A model generated the notes under the pieces. It saw nothing but the letters and a program-made list of their open reading frames with translations, was not told the DNA's origin and did not search any database. A program made the position numbers and the translations under genes. From positions 1,479,001-1,543,000 of the forward strand of contig NZ_LMNX01000001.1 in assembly GCF_001423425.1 (NCBI RefSeq): a stretch of DNA of 64,000 nt, written 5' to 3'. This document shows, one piece after another, positions 9,311-18,387 of this stretch (its first letter is position 1; each line of letters begins with the position of its first letter). This stretch comes from Rhizobium sp. Leaf306 (GTDB lineage Bacteria > Pseudomonadota > Alphaproteobacteria > Rhizobiales > Rhizobiaceae).

Positions 9311-9340
9311 AGAGCCCTGCGCCCGGAGGCGTAGGGCTCT
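9311..9340. terminator. two-way terminator between the glucosidase and P-type ATPase genes
   Basis: A 13-base-pair stem (AGAGCCCTGCGCC with GGCGTAGGGCTCT, one G-U pair) closed by the tetraloop CGGA lies between the convergent 3' ends of the two genes. The T-richness after the stem is weak on both strands. Confidence 0.75.
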
Positions 9341-9343
9341 CAT

Positions 9344-11569
9344 CTACTTCCGCAACAGCCTCAGCGCATTGATCGTGACCAGCACGGTTGCGCCGGTGTC
9401 GGCGAGGATCGCCGGCCAGAGCCCGGTTATGCCGATCACCGTCGTCACCAGAAACACCGCCTTCAGACCGAGCGCGATGGTGATGTTCTGATGGATGTTG
9501 CGCATCGTCTTCTTCGACAGGGCAATCATTGCTGCGATATCGGCCACCCGGCCATGCAGCACAGCGGCGTCGGCGGTTTCGAGCGCAACATCCGTGCCGC
9601 CGCCCATGGCGATGCCGACATCTGCCGCCGCCAAGGCCGGTGCGTCGTTGATCCCGTCCCCGACCTTGCCGACGACGAAGCCGTCACGCTTCAGTTCGCC
9701 GACGATCCGGCTCTTGTCTTCCGGCAGCAGGTCGGCGCGGACCTCGATGCCGAGCTCCTGTCCGATTGCAACAGCCGTGCGCGCATTGTCGCCGGTCAGC
9801 ATGACTGTTTTTACGCCCGCTTCGGTCAGAGCCAGAAGCCCAGCCTTGGCATCAGCCCGCGGCTCGTCGCGCATGGCGATCGCACCGGCAAGCACACTGC
9901 CGACGATCAGCACGGAGACGGTTTTGCCCTCGTCGTTGAGCGCTGCGATCCGGCGGCTGTGCGCCATCGACATCGACACCCGCTCGGCGGCAGCCTTGGG
10001 AGAGCCGAAGAAGACGTCCTGTCCCTCGACCTCTGCTGTCAAACCTTTTCCGCCGAGCGCCTTGCCATCACTCGACTGCGGAATGACAACTTCGTCTTCT
10101 TCAGCTTTCGCGAGGATGGCCTTTGCAAGTGGATGGCTGGAGCCGATTTCCAGCGCGGCCGCAATCCGCAGCACCTCATCGGCACTTTGGCCGAAAGCAA
10201 TGACATCGGTGACCTGCGGCCGTCCCTCGGTCAGCGTGCCGGTCTTGTCGAGGGCAACAACGGTCAGCTTTCCGAGTGTCTCGAGCACCGCACCGCCCTT
10301 GATCAGGAGGCCACGGCGGGCACCGGATGAAAGCGACGCAGCGATCGCCGCAGGCGTCGAGATGACAAGTGCGCAGGGGCAACCGATCAGCAGAATGGCA
10401 AGCCCTTTGTAGATCCACTCGTTCCAGTTACCACCGGCAATGAGCGGCGGCAGGATGGCGACCAGAGCGGCAACCGCGACGACGCCGGGCGTATAGTAGC
10501 GCGAGAAGCGGTCGATGAAACGTTCGGTCGGCGCCTTCTTTTCCTGCGCCTCCTCGACGAGGCGAACGACGCGGGCAATCGTGTTGTCTTGCGCAGCGGC
10601 GGTGACACGCACCCGAAGCGCGCCATCGGTGTTGATGGTGCCGGCAAACACGACATCATCGACGCCCTTGGCAACCGGCGTGCTTTCGCCCGTCACGGGC
10701 GCCTGGTCCACCGCGCTCTGGCCGGCAATGATGACGCCATCGGCGGATATCCGGTCGCCGGGCCGCACAAGGATGATCGACCCGATCGCAAGGCTTTCGG
10801 CCGGTACGGTTCGCGTCTGGCCGCCCTCCTCCAGAAGTGCTTCCTTCGGCACCAGTGCGGAGAGGCTTCTGATGCTGTCGCGTGCCTTTCCGGCGGCAAC
10901 GCCTTCCAGCAATTCGCCGACGAGAAACAGGAAGACGACGGCCGCCGCTTCTTCCGACGCATCGATCACAACGGCGCCGACAGCTGCGATCGTCATCAGC
11001 ATTTCGATCGAGAACGGCGTGCCGGCGAGCGCTGCCATGATGGCGCGCCGCGCGATCGGCACCAGACCGATCAGCATCGCGGCGGTGAAAATATAGGTCT
11101 CGTAAGCGGGAAACAGGTGGCCGAGCCCATAGGCAACTGCAAATGCCAGGCCGGCAAAAATGGTCAGTCGGCCCTTGGCCGATTTCCACCACGGGCCCTC
11201 CATCGGGCCATGGTCATGGCCGTGCAGGCCTTCAGTGGCGGCTGTGTCCCGCTCATGATGGGAATGGTCATGACTGCTTCCATGATCGTGATCATGATGG
11301 TCGGCGTGATCAGCAACGGGAATGACCGGCTCAGCCGAACGATTCCGCTGCGAAAGCTGTCTCAGCGGATAACCAAGACCGGAAACACGCTTTTCGACGG
11401 CGCTAAGATCGACGCTGTCATTGTGGCTGACCGTCATCGTGCCCGCGGCAACCGATACCGAAACATCCTCGACGCCGGGCATGCGGCGGACAGCCGTATC
11501 GATCTTGGTGGCGCAACTGGCGCAATCCATACCGCCGACCTTGTATCGAGCCGTGTTCACTGTTGTCAT
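9344..11569 (-). CDS. zntA: heavy-metal P-type ATPase, Zn/Cd/Pb exporter type
   Basis: A 741-residue P1B-type ATPase. An N-terminal metal-binding domain has GMDCASC at residues 13-19, followed by a His/Asp-rich loop at 86-105. The membrane metal-binding motif CPC is at 397-399, the actuator motif TGES at 293-296 and the phosphorylated Asp441 in DKTGTLT; the hinge motif GDGINDAPAL is near the end. The His-rich loop and the sequence around CPC fit the Zn/Cd/Pb exporter branch better than copper exporters. It pumps divalent metal from the cytoplasm. The upstream promoter has the long spacer and dyad of MerR-family control, but no MerR gene is in the window. Confidence 0.92.
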   Translation of the reverse strand: MTTVNTARYKVGGMDCASCATKIDTAVRRMPGVEDVSVSVAAGTMTVSHNDSVDLSAVEKRVSGLGYPLRQLSQRNRSAEPVIPVADHADHHDHDHGSSHDHSHHERDTAATEGLHGHDHGPMEGPWWKSAKGRLTIFAGLAFAVAYGLGHLFPAYETYIFTAAMLIGLVPIARRAIMAALAGTPFSIEMLMTIAAVGAVVIDASEEAAAVVFLFLVGELLEGVAAGKARDSIRSLSALVPKEALLEEGGQTRTVPAESLAIGSIILVRPGDRISADGVIIAGQSAVDQAPVTGESTPVAKGVDDVVFAGTINTDGALRVRVTAAAQDNTIARVVRLVEEAQEKKAPTERFIDRFSRYYTPGVVAVAALVAILPPLIAGGNWNEWIYKGLAILLIGCPCALVISTPAAIAASLSSGARRGLLIKGGAVLETLGKLTVVALDKTGTLTEGRPQVTDVIAFGQSADEVLRIAAALEIGSSHPLAKAILAKAEEDEVVIPQSSDGKALGGKGLTAEVEGQDVFFGSPKAAAERVSMSMAHSRRIAALNDEGKTVSVLIVGSVLAGAIAMRDEPRADAKAGLLALTEAGVKTVMLTGDNARTAVAIGQELGIEVRADLLPEDKSRIVGELKRDGFVVGKVGDGINDAPALAAADVGIAMGGGTDVALETADAAVLHGRVADIAAMIALSKKTMRNIHQNITIALGLKAVFLVTTVIGITGLWPAILADTGATVLVTINALRLLRK

Positions 11570-11608
11570 CGTGCTGGTTCCCTGCCGTTCGTCTCAGATC
11601 ACCTCTCG

Positions 11609-11639
11609 TGTCTACAACCTCTAGCCACTAGAGCTGCAA
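11609..11639 (-). promoter_or_regulatory. MerR-type metal-responsive promoter of the P-type ATPase gene
   Basis: On the minus strand the order is TTGCAG (plus 11634-11639), a 19-base spacer, then TAGACA (plus 11609-11614). The spacer contains the dyad CTCTAG-N3-CTAGAG at 11619-11633. A 19-20 base spacer with a central dyad is the hallmark of promoters activated by MerR-family metal sensors such as ZntR, CadR or PbrR. The ATPase start codon lies 40 bases downstream. Confidence 0.7.
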
Positions 11640-11852
11640 GAGCTAAAACGCCCACAAGTCAGTTCTTATTTGAAAATGGCGCCAAGCTATGTCCCAGAAC
11701 CCCAACAAATGTTCGTTATGAGCCAATAGGTTTTTCCACAGAATACCGAATGTGCGTATCCCTCTGCTTTAATTGCATAATTTGCAAAACCAGAAGAGCG
11801 GCGTTTGTCGCTTGCATGGCACCCGACGAGCCTGTCCGAAAGGAGAGAGCTC

Positions 11853-12527
11853 ATGAAAAATCTTAGCGAATACCACCCTTACTGGTCGGCGGATCTCGCG
11901 CGTCGATACGACAAGCGAGCGAGTGAAGTCAGGATGACTTTGCGTTCGAATGCAGCGATTTCACATGAGCGACTGCTGGTTGCCGAGTACGGATCGATGA
12001 GCCGCGAGGAGTTCGATCTTCGGGTCGATCTCGCCAAGACCGCCGACGTCCTGAGGCAGCGATGGCTGACCGGCTCGAGAACCATAGTTGACCCGTCAAT
12101 GAACCTGGGGCCGGATTTGACGGGCGACCGTTTGCTCGGACTTGCTGCAAGCGAACCTATCTACGTCCACCTCGGCGCCTCCGCCACGGTCTACGCAGCC
12201 GAGAATATCTTGTTGGATGGTCTTTATATTGAGCGCCTGTCGAGAGACGGCGAGGCGGACATGTTCGGTATGGGTGTCGTCTGCAGACCATTTGTACAAG
12301 CCGACCACAGGATGTCGCTGGCCGATCTCCTGTATGGCCAGTCAGTTGTGAGCTACGGCCTCACGCCATCGCTGAATGCGGATGCCGACATCGACGTGGT
12401 CGTAAAAGATCCTGCTTTGGATGACCCCCTGTTCCATACGGCCTTTCTTGCCGCAGTGAATGGGGTGGCGGGCAACGTCGCAGGATTTGGGAACGGTGCA
12501 CCCGTGCGAGGTGGCTTCAGCTTGTAG
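11853..12527 (+). CDS. protein of unknown function
   Basis: A 224-residue soluble protein; no family recognised. The N-terminal half is rich in charged helical residues. The C-terminal half has alternating hydrophobic residues that suggest beta strands and ends in a Gly-rich tail (VAGNVAGFGNGAPVRGGFSL). Start chosen at the ATG preceded by AAGGAGAG, rather than the upstream in-frame Met at 11805. It is the first of three plus-strand genes of unknown context here; the gap of 175 bases to the phosphatase gene argues against one tight operon. Confidence 0.65.
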   Translation: MKNLSEYHPYWSADLARRYDKRASEVRMTLRSNAAISHERLLVAEYGSMSREEFDLRVDLAKTADVLRQRWLTGSRTIVDPSMNLGPDLTGDRLLGLAASEPIYVHLGASATVYAAENILLDGLYIERLSRDGEADMFGMGVVCRPFVQADHRMSLADLLYGQSVVSYGLTPSLNADADIDVVVKDPALDDPLFHTAFLAAVNGVAGNVAGFGNGAPVRGGFSL

Positions 12528-12702
12528 AACTTGGTGAGGGAATGGACCGACACAACCGGGAAACGGTCCGTCCCTTTCTGAAGCCGGGATGCGCGCCTGG
12601 CTGTCGCGCGAGATTCTCCACGACCGTTAAAAGTCGAAGCACCTGCTCAACGCGTTCCTTATCGTCGCCCGCTATGGAAGTTGAAAAAATGCGGGGACTA
12701 TC

Positions 12703-13467
12703 ATGGATACAATCGCAGTCGGAGACATACACGGGCGCGCCGACCTCCTTGAGAGGCTCCTCAAGCATGCCCACGCCTTCCACCCCGACGCTCGGGTGGT
12801 ATTTCTCGGAGACGTCATCGACAGAGGTCCGGATTCGAAGGACTGCCTCGACATGGTGGCTAGCGAGCTTGCCCGGAACCCTGCCTCGCGGCTCATTATG
12901 GGCAACCACGAAGACCTCATGCTCAGGTTCGTCGACGGGGGTAGTAAGTGGTCAAGAAGCTGGTGCTGGAACGGCGGCCTGAGCACCGTGGCGTCGTACG
13001 GTTATAGGGGCTTCGATTTCCTCGATGACGACGATTTGGTCTGCCTCAGCGACGAGCTCGCGGGAATCCTGAGGACGGAGCAAGCCTCCCACATAGCCAT
13101 GATCCGCGATGCCGTTGCTTTCCTGGAGCTCCCGAAATTCGTTTTGGTCCACGCGGGCATTGATCCTGCATTCCCCATGGATCAGCAAGATCCCTACAAA
13201 CTGCGATGGAACAGCAAGACGCTCATCGCATGCCGCGACCGCCTGCCCAAGACGGTAGTCCACGGCCATACGGTCACCGGGAGCCCTTTTCCCGAAGTAC
13301 ACGTAAACCGTATCAACGTGGACTGCGGAGCGTATAAGAGCGGAGTTCTCTGCGCGACTTTACTTCCAGCAGATGCTTCCCCCGCTTTCATCCTCTCGGT
13401 TGTTAGCGATGAACTTTATGAGATCCACGACACCACGCAGTACTGCGGGTTGTCGATGGCATCCTAA
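12703..13467 (+). CDS. metallophosphoesterase, PPP-type serine/threonine phosphatase family
   Basis: A 254-residue protein carrying the phosphoesterase signature blocks of the bacterial PPP family: GDIHG at residues 7-11, GDVIDRGPDS at 36-45, GNHED at 67-71, and the two later metal-binding His residues in LVHAGID and VHGHT. This set binds two metal ions that activate water. Members dephosphorylate proteins or cleave dinucleoside tetraphosphates; the sequence alone does not separate these. GGGGA lies before the ATG. The neighbours give no further hint of a substrate. Confidence 0.88.
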   Translation: MDTIAVGDIHGRADLLERLLKHAHAFHPDARVVFLGDVIDRGPDSKDCLDMVASELARNPASRLIMGNHEDLMLRFVDGGSKWSRSWCWNGGLSTVASYGYRGFDFLDDDDLVCLSDELAGILRTEQASHIAMIRDAVAFLELPKFVLVHAGIDPAFPMDQQDPYKLRWNSKTLIACRDRLPKTVVHGHTVTGSPFPEVHVNRINVDCGAYKSGVLCATLLPADASPAFILSVVSDELYEIHDTTQYCGLSMAS

Positions 13468-13705
13468 CATTCAGGTTCGTCGAAACTCGTACCACAGTGG
13501 ATCGCTTGGGCAGAGAATTTGCCGGACTGCGGCGCCGACGACCATGAATGCTCACGACGGGCCTGTCGGCGAGCTGGGATGGTTTCCGGCTTCGCTTGCA
13601 TGAAAGGACGAACTACGGCCCAGAGCATTTTAGCGTTCGTCCTTGAGTTTGTGGGTGGCCTTGGCAAGTGATCGCAGTGTGCAGTAGAGATCGAACACGA
13701 AGCAA

Positions 13706-14683
13706 ATGGTGCCGCTCTCATTGCTCGACCTCTTTACCCCGGTAGTGCCAGAGAAACGACTTCACCCGCATTTCAACCGTCTGATCTCATCGACGGACTG
13801 GGATATCAGAGAAGTGCTTTCTGATTGGCTGGTCGACTTTGTCGATCGGGACGGCAAGTTCGTGCAGGAATTCCAGCTGACATTCAACTCGTGCTGGTGG
13901 GAGCTCTATCTGTTTGCCGTGCTCAAGAGCCTCGGGTGGTCCGTAGACTTCTCTCATGCAGCCCCGGATTTCGTTATCGCTGATGCGACTTTGACGATCG
14001 AAGCTGTCGTGTCCAATCCGTCTGACGGGTCGCCTCCGGATTGGCTGAAAAGCCTTCGGGATGTGTCTGATCCACGAGACGTAGAGCCGCGATGGCTGGA
14101 AACCCTCGCACGCCTTTATAACAGCCTCGACGGCAAACGAGCTATCTATGAGCGTCGTTATTCCGCCATGCCGCACGTCGAGGGTAAGCCCTTCATCCTG
14201 GCGATCCATAATTTCAGCACGCCTGATAGCTTCCAGCTCGGTGACGTCGCGATGCAGCGTCTCCTATACGATCTCGAAAAACGAGAGACGTTCCTGAAGA
14301 ACGGGAAGGTCGCCCTGCCTCTCGGTATTTTTGACAGACCCGAGTACCGGGACGTGAGCGCAGTGATGTACAGCAGCGTGGCGACCTATGGAAAAGTTCG
14401 CGCACTCGGGCGGAGCAACGCCGATCTCTGCTTTCAAGCTATTCGCATTCGAAACAACGTGGAAATGCTCCCGATCTTCGGCACAAAGGCGGACTACCAA
14501 GAGAGCCTGCGTGACGGGCTGCGGATATTCCATAACCCGAACGCCAGCCGTCCATTGCCGTTCGGCTTGTTCGAAGTACCCGACGTCAGGGAGTTCAGGC
14601 TGATCGACGGCGAGATGTACACTACGTGCCATCCGGATGGTGATCTTTGTATGCGGCAAGTCATCCGCGCCTCGCCAGGGTGA
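13706..14683 (+). CDS. protein of unknown function, possible nuclease-like fold
   Basis: A 325-residue soluble protein. In the first third it has a helix with a conserved-looking Glu (CWWELYLFAVLKSLGW), then PDFVIADATLTIEAVVS, an order of acidic residues that resembles the restriction-endonuclease-like PD-(D/E)xK fold; the usual Lys after the last Glu is not present, so the match is weak. The C-terminal half ends with a segment rich in beta strands. Start at the ATG at 13706 with a poor ribosome site (CGAAG). It stands alone between long gaps, as horizontally acquired genes often do. Confidence 0.6.
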   Translation: MVPLSLLDLFTPVVPEKRLHPHFNRLISSTDWDIREVLSDWLVDFVDRDGKFVQEFQLTFNSCWWELYLFAVLKSLGWSVDFSHAAPDFVIADATLTIEAVVSNPSDGSPPDWLKSLRDVSDPRDVEPRWLETLARLYNSLDGKRAIYERRYSAMPHVEGKPFILAIHNFSTPDSFQLGDVAMQRLLYDLEKRETFLKNGKVALPLGIFDRPEYRDVSAVMYSSVATYGKVRALGRSNADLCFQAIRIRNNVEMLPIFGTKADYQESLRDGLRIFHNPNASRPLPFGLFEVPDVREFRLIDGEMYTTCHPDGDLCMRQVIRASPG

Positions 14684-14983
14684 TCAGCAGCGAGGTCGAA
14701 TTAGAGGATGTAGTTGGCATTCGTTACTCAATTGTCGAGCATAACTAGCGTTATAGAGCGGCGTTTTCGTCCAGGCCGCTGAGATACCCGCTCGAGAAGC
14801 GCGCCATTGATCGCTTCGGCCCCCTTTGGTTGCCTCGGTCGGCTCCGTCTAGAGCGCGGTCGCTCTGAAACTCGAAACCGCTTCATAGTCCGGCCGTCCC
14901 CCAATGTGATGCCGTAGGTTTCCAAGGGCAGTCTCGTTCACGTACAAGAGGTTGGGCCTTCGCTGGAAGCCACGATAAAAAGT

Positions 14984-15014
14984 AACCGGGACGGACGTTC
15001 GTCCAATCCCGGTT
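14984..15014 (-). terminator. terminator of the minus-strand gene ending at 15078
   Basis: Outer stem AACCGGGA/TCCCGGTT with an inner GGAC/GTCC stem. On the minus strand the hairpin is followed within two bases by five T residues. It lies 63 bases beyond the stop codon. The rest of the 394-base gap 14684-15077 shows no recognisable gene. Confidence 0.7.
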
Positions 15015-15077
15015 GCACTTAGATCAAGTCGCGACATCGGTCGGTGGCGGCGCATCTGCGCCAAGCGTCGAGGCCGC

Positions 15078-15896
15078 CTATTCTTCGCGCATTCCCAGCT
15101 TTTCGAGAAGCTGATGGATTACGCCAATCTGGGCGTCATTGATCCGATACTGCCGCTTGCGTTCTTGCAGCCAGCTGACCTCCCGGGGCGCCACCTTCCA
15201 TTCGCCGTCCTCTTTGCGGACGAAAGCATAGGCGTCGCGCCATGTGACTTCGTCCTCCAGCTGAAACTTGAAACGCACCGCCGGAATCATTTCCCAATCA
15301 TGGACACGGGTGATGGCTCCGATCTGGATGCCGGATACTCGGGAAGCGATCCGACTTCCGGCCAGCCTCCATGCTGACTCCGCGAGAACGGCATCGATCT
15401 CCGAATGGAAGTCTACACCGATCGGAGGGTGCGCGCCCGAAGCCCGCTCCCCTGCGGCGACGACTGCGTCCTTCAAAACCTGGATATCGTATGTGGCCTC
15501 GTCGTCCCCCGGTGCGCTTGTCGTCACTGCCGTCCGCAGCGCCTCGATAGCCTGAGAATATTCAGCCTCCGCACTTACGACGATCAAGCTGAAACGGGTT
15601 GCGGTCTTGTCCGACGTCAACACCGCATAGTCGTCGGTCGGAATGCGGCCAGAGCGTACGAAGATATCAACTACGGTGTGGTTGTCTGGAAGGCCGAGGC
15701 GAGCTGTGGCAGGATCCTCATATCTCCGCGGGCTGCCGTCTGCGGTGTCTTCAATCCAGAGTGCAGTCCCGCGGTGTTTAGCGAACTCACCTACTGCCGA
15801 GACGATTGCTCTGTCCAGATCGTCGTCAAGCCGGACGGTGGCCAAGATCAGTTGATCCAGCGTGAGGTACAGGTAGGTCTTGTCATCGTCATCCAT
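15078..15896 (-). CDS. protein of unknown function
   Basis: A 272-residue acidic, soluble protein. The first 110 residues alternate strands and helices (FSLIVVSAEAEYSQAIEAL is a likely helix border); the last 90 residues contain a beta-rich stretch with several Trp (DWEMIPAVRFKFQLEDEVTW). No family or catalytic motif recognised. The start ATG is followed by an Asp run (DDDDK). It is a single-gene unit with its own terminator. Confidence 0.65.
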   Translation of the reverse strand: MDDDDKTYLYLTLDQLILATVRLDDDLDRAIVSAVGEFAKHRGTALWIEDTADGSPRRYEDPATARLGLPDNHTVVDIFVRSGRIPTDDYAVLTSDKTATRFSLIVVSAEAEYSQAIEALRTAVTTSAPGDDEATYDIQVLKDAVVAAGERASGAHPPIGVDFHSEIDAVLAESAWRLAGSRIASRVSGIQIGAITRVHDWEMIPAVRFKFQLEDEVTWRDAYAFVRKEDGEWKVAPREVSWLQERKRQYRINDAQIGVIHQLLEKLGMREE

Positions 15897-16419
15897 AGTG
15901 TCTGCCTTTTTGCCGCCGGATTAGCGCGTCGGGGACCGCCGCCGTGCACGAGAGCGTCGGTGCAACCTGCCATGTTGGCCGGAAGCTTCTGCTGGTTGGG
16001 AGGGTTTGTTTGCCGTTCCAATACAGACATGCTCACCGGAGAAAACCGCGGTGTCCAGAGTTTTTTCTAACGAAATTGCAATTGCCTCACAGGCGCGCTC
16101 GCTCGACCTCGGGCAACGATCGCGGCGGTCAGTATGAGCGGGAGGGTTTGCAAAAACTCTCCACCCCTGTGTCTGGTTCGGCGGTCAACGATGATAACGT
16201 ACGTACGCGGTCGACTGAACCGAAGAGCTTGTCCGCGTCCACTACTGGGCCAGCACGCGGAGGTGGTGACTGAGCCGCAAGTCGTCTTTATCCGGACCGT
16301 CGTCGGGTCCACTGGCGAATACCTTAGCGTTGCCGCCCTCGGACCGGATCCGTCTACTGATTAAACCAGTACCTTGTCTTCAGGCAAGTGGCCCTCCCGC
16401 AACGCGGCTACGAGGCCTC
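15897..16419. other. 523-base gap without a recognised gene
   Basis: Short frames are present on both strands but are broken, rich in rare combinations and lack ribosome sites. The promoter of the minus-strand gene starting at 15896 should lie at its left end. Nothing else was identified. Confidence 0.5.
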
Positions 16420-17133
16420 TTAGACTGCGATCCTATACGACCTACCGGATTTGCCGGGCAACCACTCGCTGGAATACGTAAAGCGCGCTGGCAAGTCGCC
16501 CTGGTCATTGCGCAGGAGAATTTGTGTGGCTTCGTGCAGTGCCCGGTTCGTCGCAGTCATCACCCTGGCCTTGAAAGGTGTGGTCAAGCCGTCCGCCGAA
16601 CGGTTCTGTTGATAGAACGTGACTGTTCCGAGCAAAAGCAACTCATCGCCGAGCGTCGTGTGCTCTGGTTGACCCACGAAACGATCAACGAGTTTCCCGT
16701 CGCGAAGACCGTATTCCGTAGGTTCTAAAATGGTTTGGACGTTCTGTTGCCAGTTGACAGGCCACCCGAGCCTTTCCAGCGTCTCCGCCGCTTCGACTAC
16801 GTCGTGGAAAGCCTTATGATGGGCGGGCATAAGGCCGCCGACGACGCCGTTTGCGAAGCGGACCTTTTCCATCTCGCATAGCCGGGCCACGTAGTTTTCG
16901 AAAGCCGTACCGAGCCCCGACGCCAGCCCCCAACGGCCCGGCATGTATTCGACATCCTCGCTAAGCCTGAATTCGACCGAGAACCTGGGAAGCCTGACGT
17001 CCTGCGTAAGGCCAAGGGCTTCATCGACCGTTTTGAGCGCAGCATCTTTCCTCATTAGCGAGGCCGTCTGCCTCCGGTAATATACCTCCAGTCGTTCCTC
17101 GCGAGCGTGATCGTATTGCACTGTTTGCCTCAT
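16420..17133 (-). CDS. protein of unknown function
   Basis: A 237-residue protein, started at the ATG at 17131-17133 because the frame upstream is rich in Arg/Ser/Pro and overlaps non-coding sequence. Visible features are a charged N-terminal helix (YDHAREERLEVYYRRQTASLM), a central EYMPGRWGLASGLGTAFENYVARL segment and a C-terminal basic stretch. No family recognised. It lies downstream of, and in the same direction as, the wrecked glycosidase copy at 17.4-17.8 kb. Confidence 0.55.
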   Translation of the reverse strand: MRQTVQYDHAREERLEVYYRRQTASLMRKDAALKTVDEALGLTQDVRLPRFSVEFRLSEDVEYMPGRWGLASGLGTAFENYVARLCEMEKVRFANGVVGGLMPAHHKAFHDVVEAAETLERLGWPVNWQQNVQTILEPTEYGLRDGKLVDRFVGQPEHTTLGDELLLLGTVTFYQQNRSADGLTTPFKARVMTATNRALHEATQILLRNDQGDLPARFTYSSEWLPGKSGRSYRIAV

Positions 17134-17364
17134 CGGATCTCTTACTACTTCCAAGACTGACCGAGTATTCCTTCGGCCGCAAGGAGCGAACGGCCAGGTA
17201 TTTGGCCCTCTGGACGAGATCGAGGTGGAAGGCGACGTCCGTCTCAGTCCCCTATCGCCTTCGTTCGGTCGCTGCCATCTGATGGTCTCCATTGAACTCT
17301 TGACGCAAGAACTCTCTCGTGGAGGCGGATTTCCTAACGGGCTAAGCTGCAGGACTTCAACGTA

Positions 17365-17790
17365 TAGACGCAAGCTCCGCCGCCAGATTTGGGTCGACCG
17401 ACATGTCCGAGCGTATGAGGCCATTCTCCTGATGAAAGGCCTATGCCAAGGCGGTCGGTCTACGATGGGATACCAGCATACACCGGGGTATCGGCGCTGT
17501 GAAAAGCTGCCACATCACTCGTTCCAGCACATGTCTAAGCTAGCCGCCCTTGTCGAGGCCGGACACCGTCCGTGATGCACGGGATGGCCGTGGTGACAGC
17601 TCGTCCCCGGCACCATGATCGGCTTTCGATAGTTCCGCCAAGTTTCGAGCAGAACCCAGAGTAGCGAGGTCCTCGCGTTGCGGGGATAGCAGCCTACTCC
17701 GATGACGTCCACGTCTACCGCCGACGATCGCGTCGGTCGCGTGGAACGGGCGCTCGCCACCCCGAAGATCGGGTCGTTCGTCAGTTCGGA
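17365..17790 (-). pseudogene. decayed copy of the GH1-like glycosidase gene at 58.8 kb
   Basis: Read side by side with 58800-59235, this segment keeps the same order of words along about 430 bases, for instance ATGGGATACCAGCA, CACCATGATCGGCTTTCG and GACGTCCAC, but with scattered substitutions and indels. On the minus strand a partial frame still reads SAVDVDVIGVGCYP and YRKPIMVPGTSCHHGHPVHH. The nucleophile Glu of the intact protein (VSETSWHDG) is lost (VPGTSCHHG), and neither the 5' half nor a continuous frame remains. It is a dead duplicate. Confidence 0.8.
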
Positions 17791-17959
17791 TGAACACGAG
17801 CATTTCGAGTAGACCTCGACGACCTAGCAGGCGCTGGGGTGACTACGTAATCTATGCCAAGCGCAATAATCCCGAGTTCCAGCCAACTTTATCGATCGGA
17901 CAGCGGAATCGTTCAGAGCTCCTCGATACTTGTCCAGTGTCATGAGCTGGAGGACCCCG

Positions 17960-18214
17960 ATGTCGAAACTGCCAAAGCATTTGAAAGAGGCTCAAAACCT
18001 GTTCCGGGCACGTATGGCCGAGCAAAATCGACGCATTGACGCTCTTTTCGAGGACAAGGGCGGCCTCGTTCCATCCGACAGGTTACTTGCCGAAATGAGG
18101 TCGTCAAAAATCGTGGAGACAACAACGGCTGAAGTGTTCCTTGAGCAGCTCCGTGCCGAGATGCCACAGGGAGACGCCGATGCAATGGACCAGTTGAGCA
18201 GAACCGTGCAGTAG
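17960..18214 (+). CDS. small protein of unknown function
   Basis: An 84-residue, mostly helical, charged protein (KHLKEAQNLFRARMAEQNRR; later TTTAEVFLEQLRAEM). GGAGG lies six bases before the ATG at 17960, which supports translation. No family recognised; no clear partner. Confidence 0.5.
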   Translation: MSKLPKHLKEAQNLFRARMAEQNRRIDALFEDKGGLVPSDRLLAEMRSSKIVETTTAEVFLEQLRAEMPQGDADAMDQLSRTVQ

Positions 18215-18387
18215 GCTGTCCATCGGTATACAAAAATGGATGCCGATCACCCCGATAAGGGTCAATTTTGCATGCCGAAATACACTCAAACGACATTGAC
18301 AGATCCCGGGGCTACGTCTTCCGTAGGGGAATAGGATTGCAATCGCGAAAAATCCGGATCAGCATGGGGAGGAAAAGGAAACCGACA

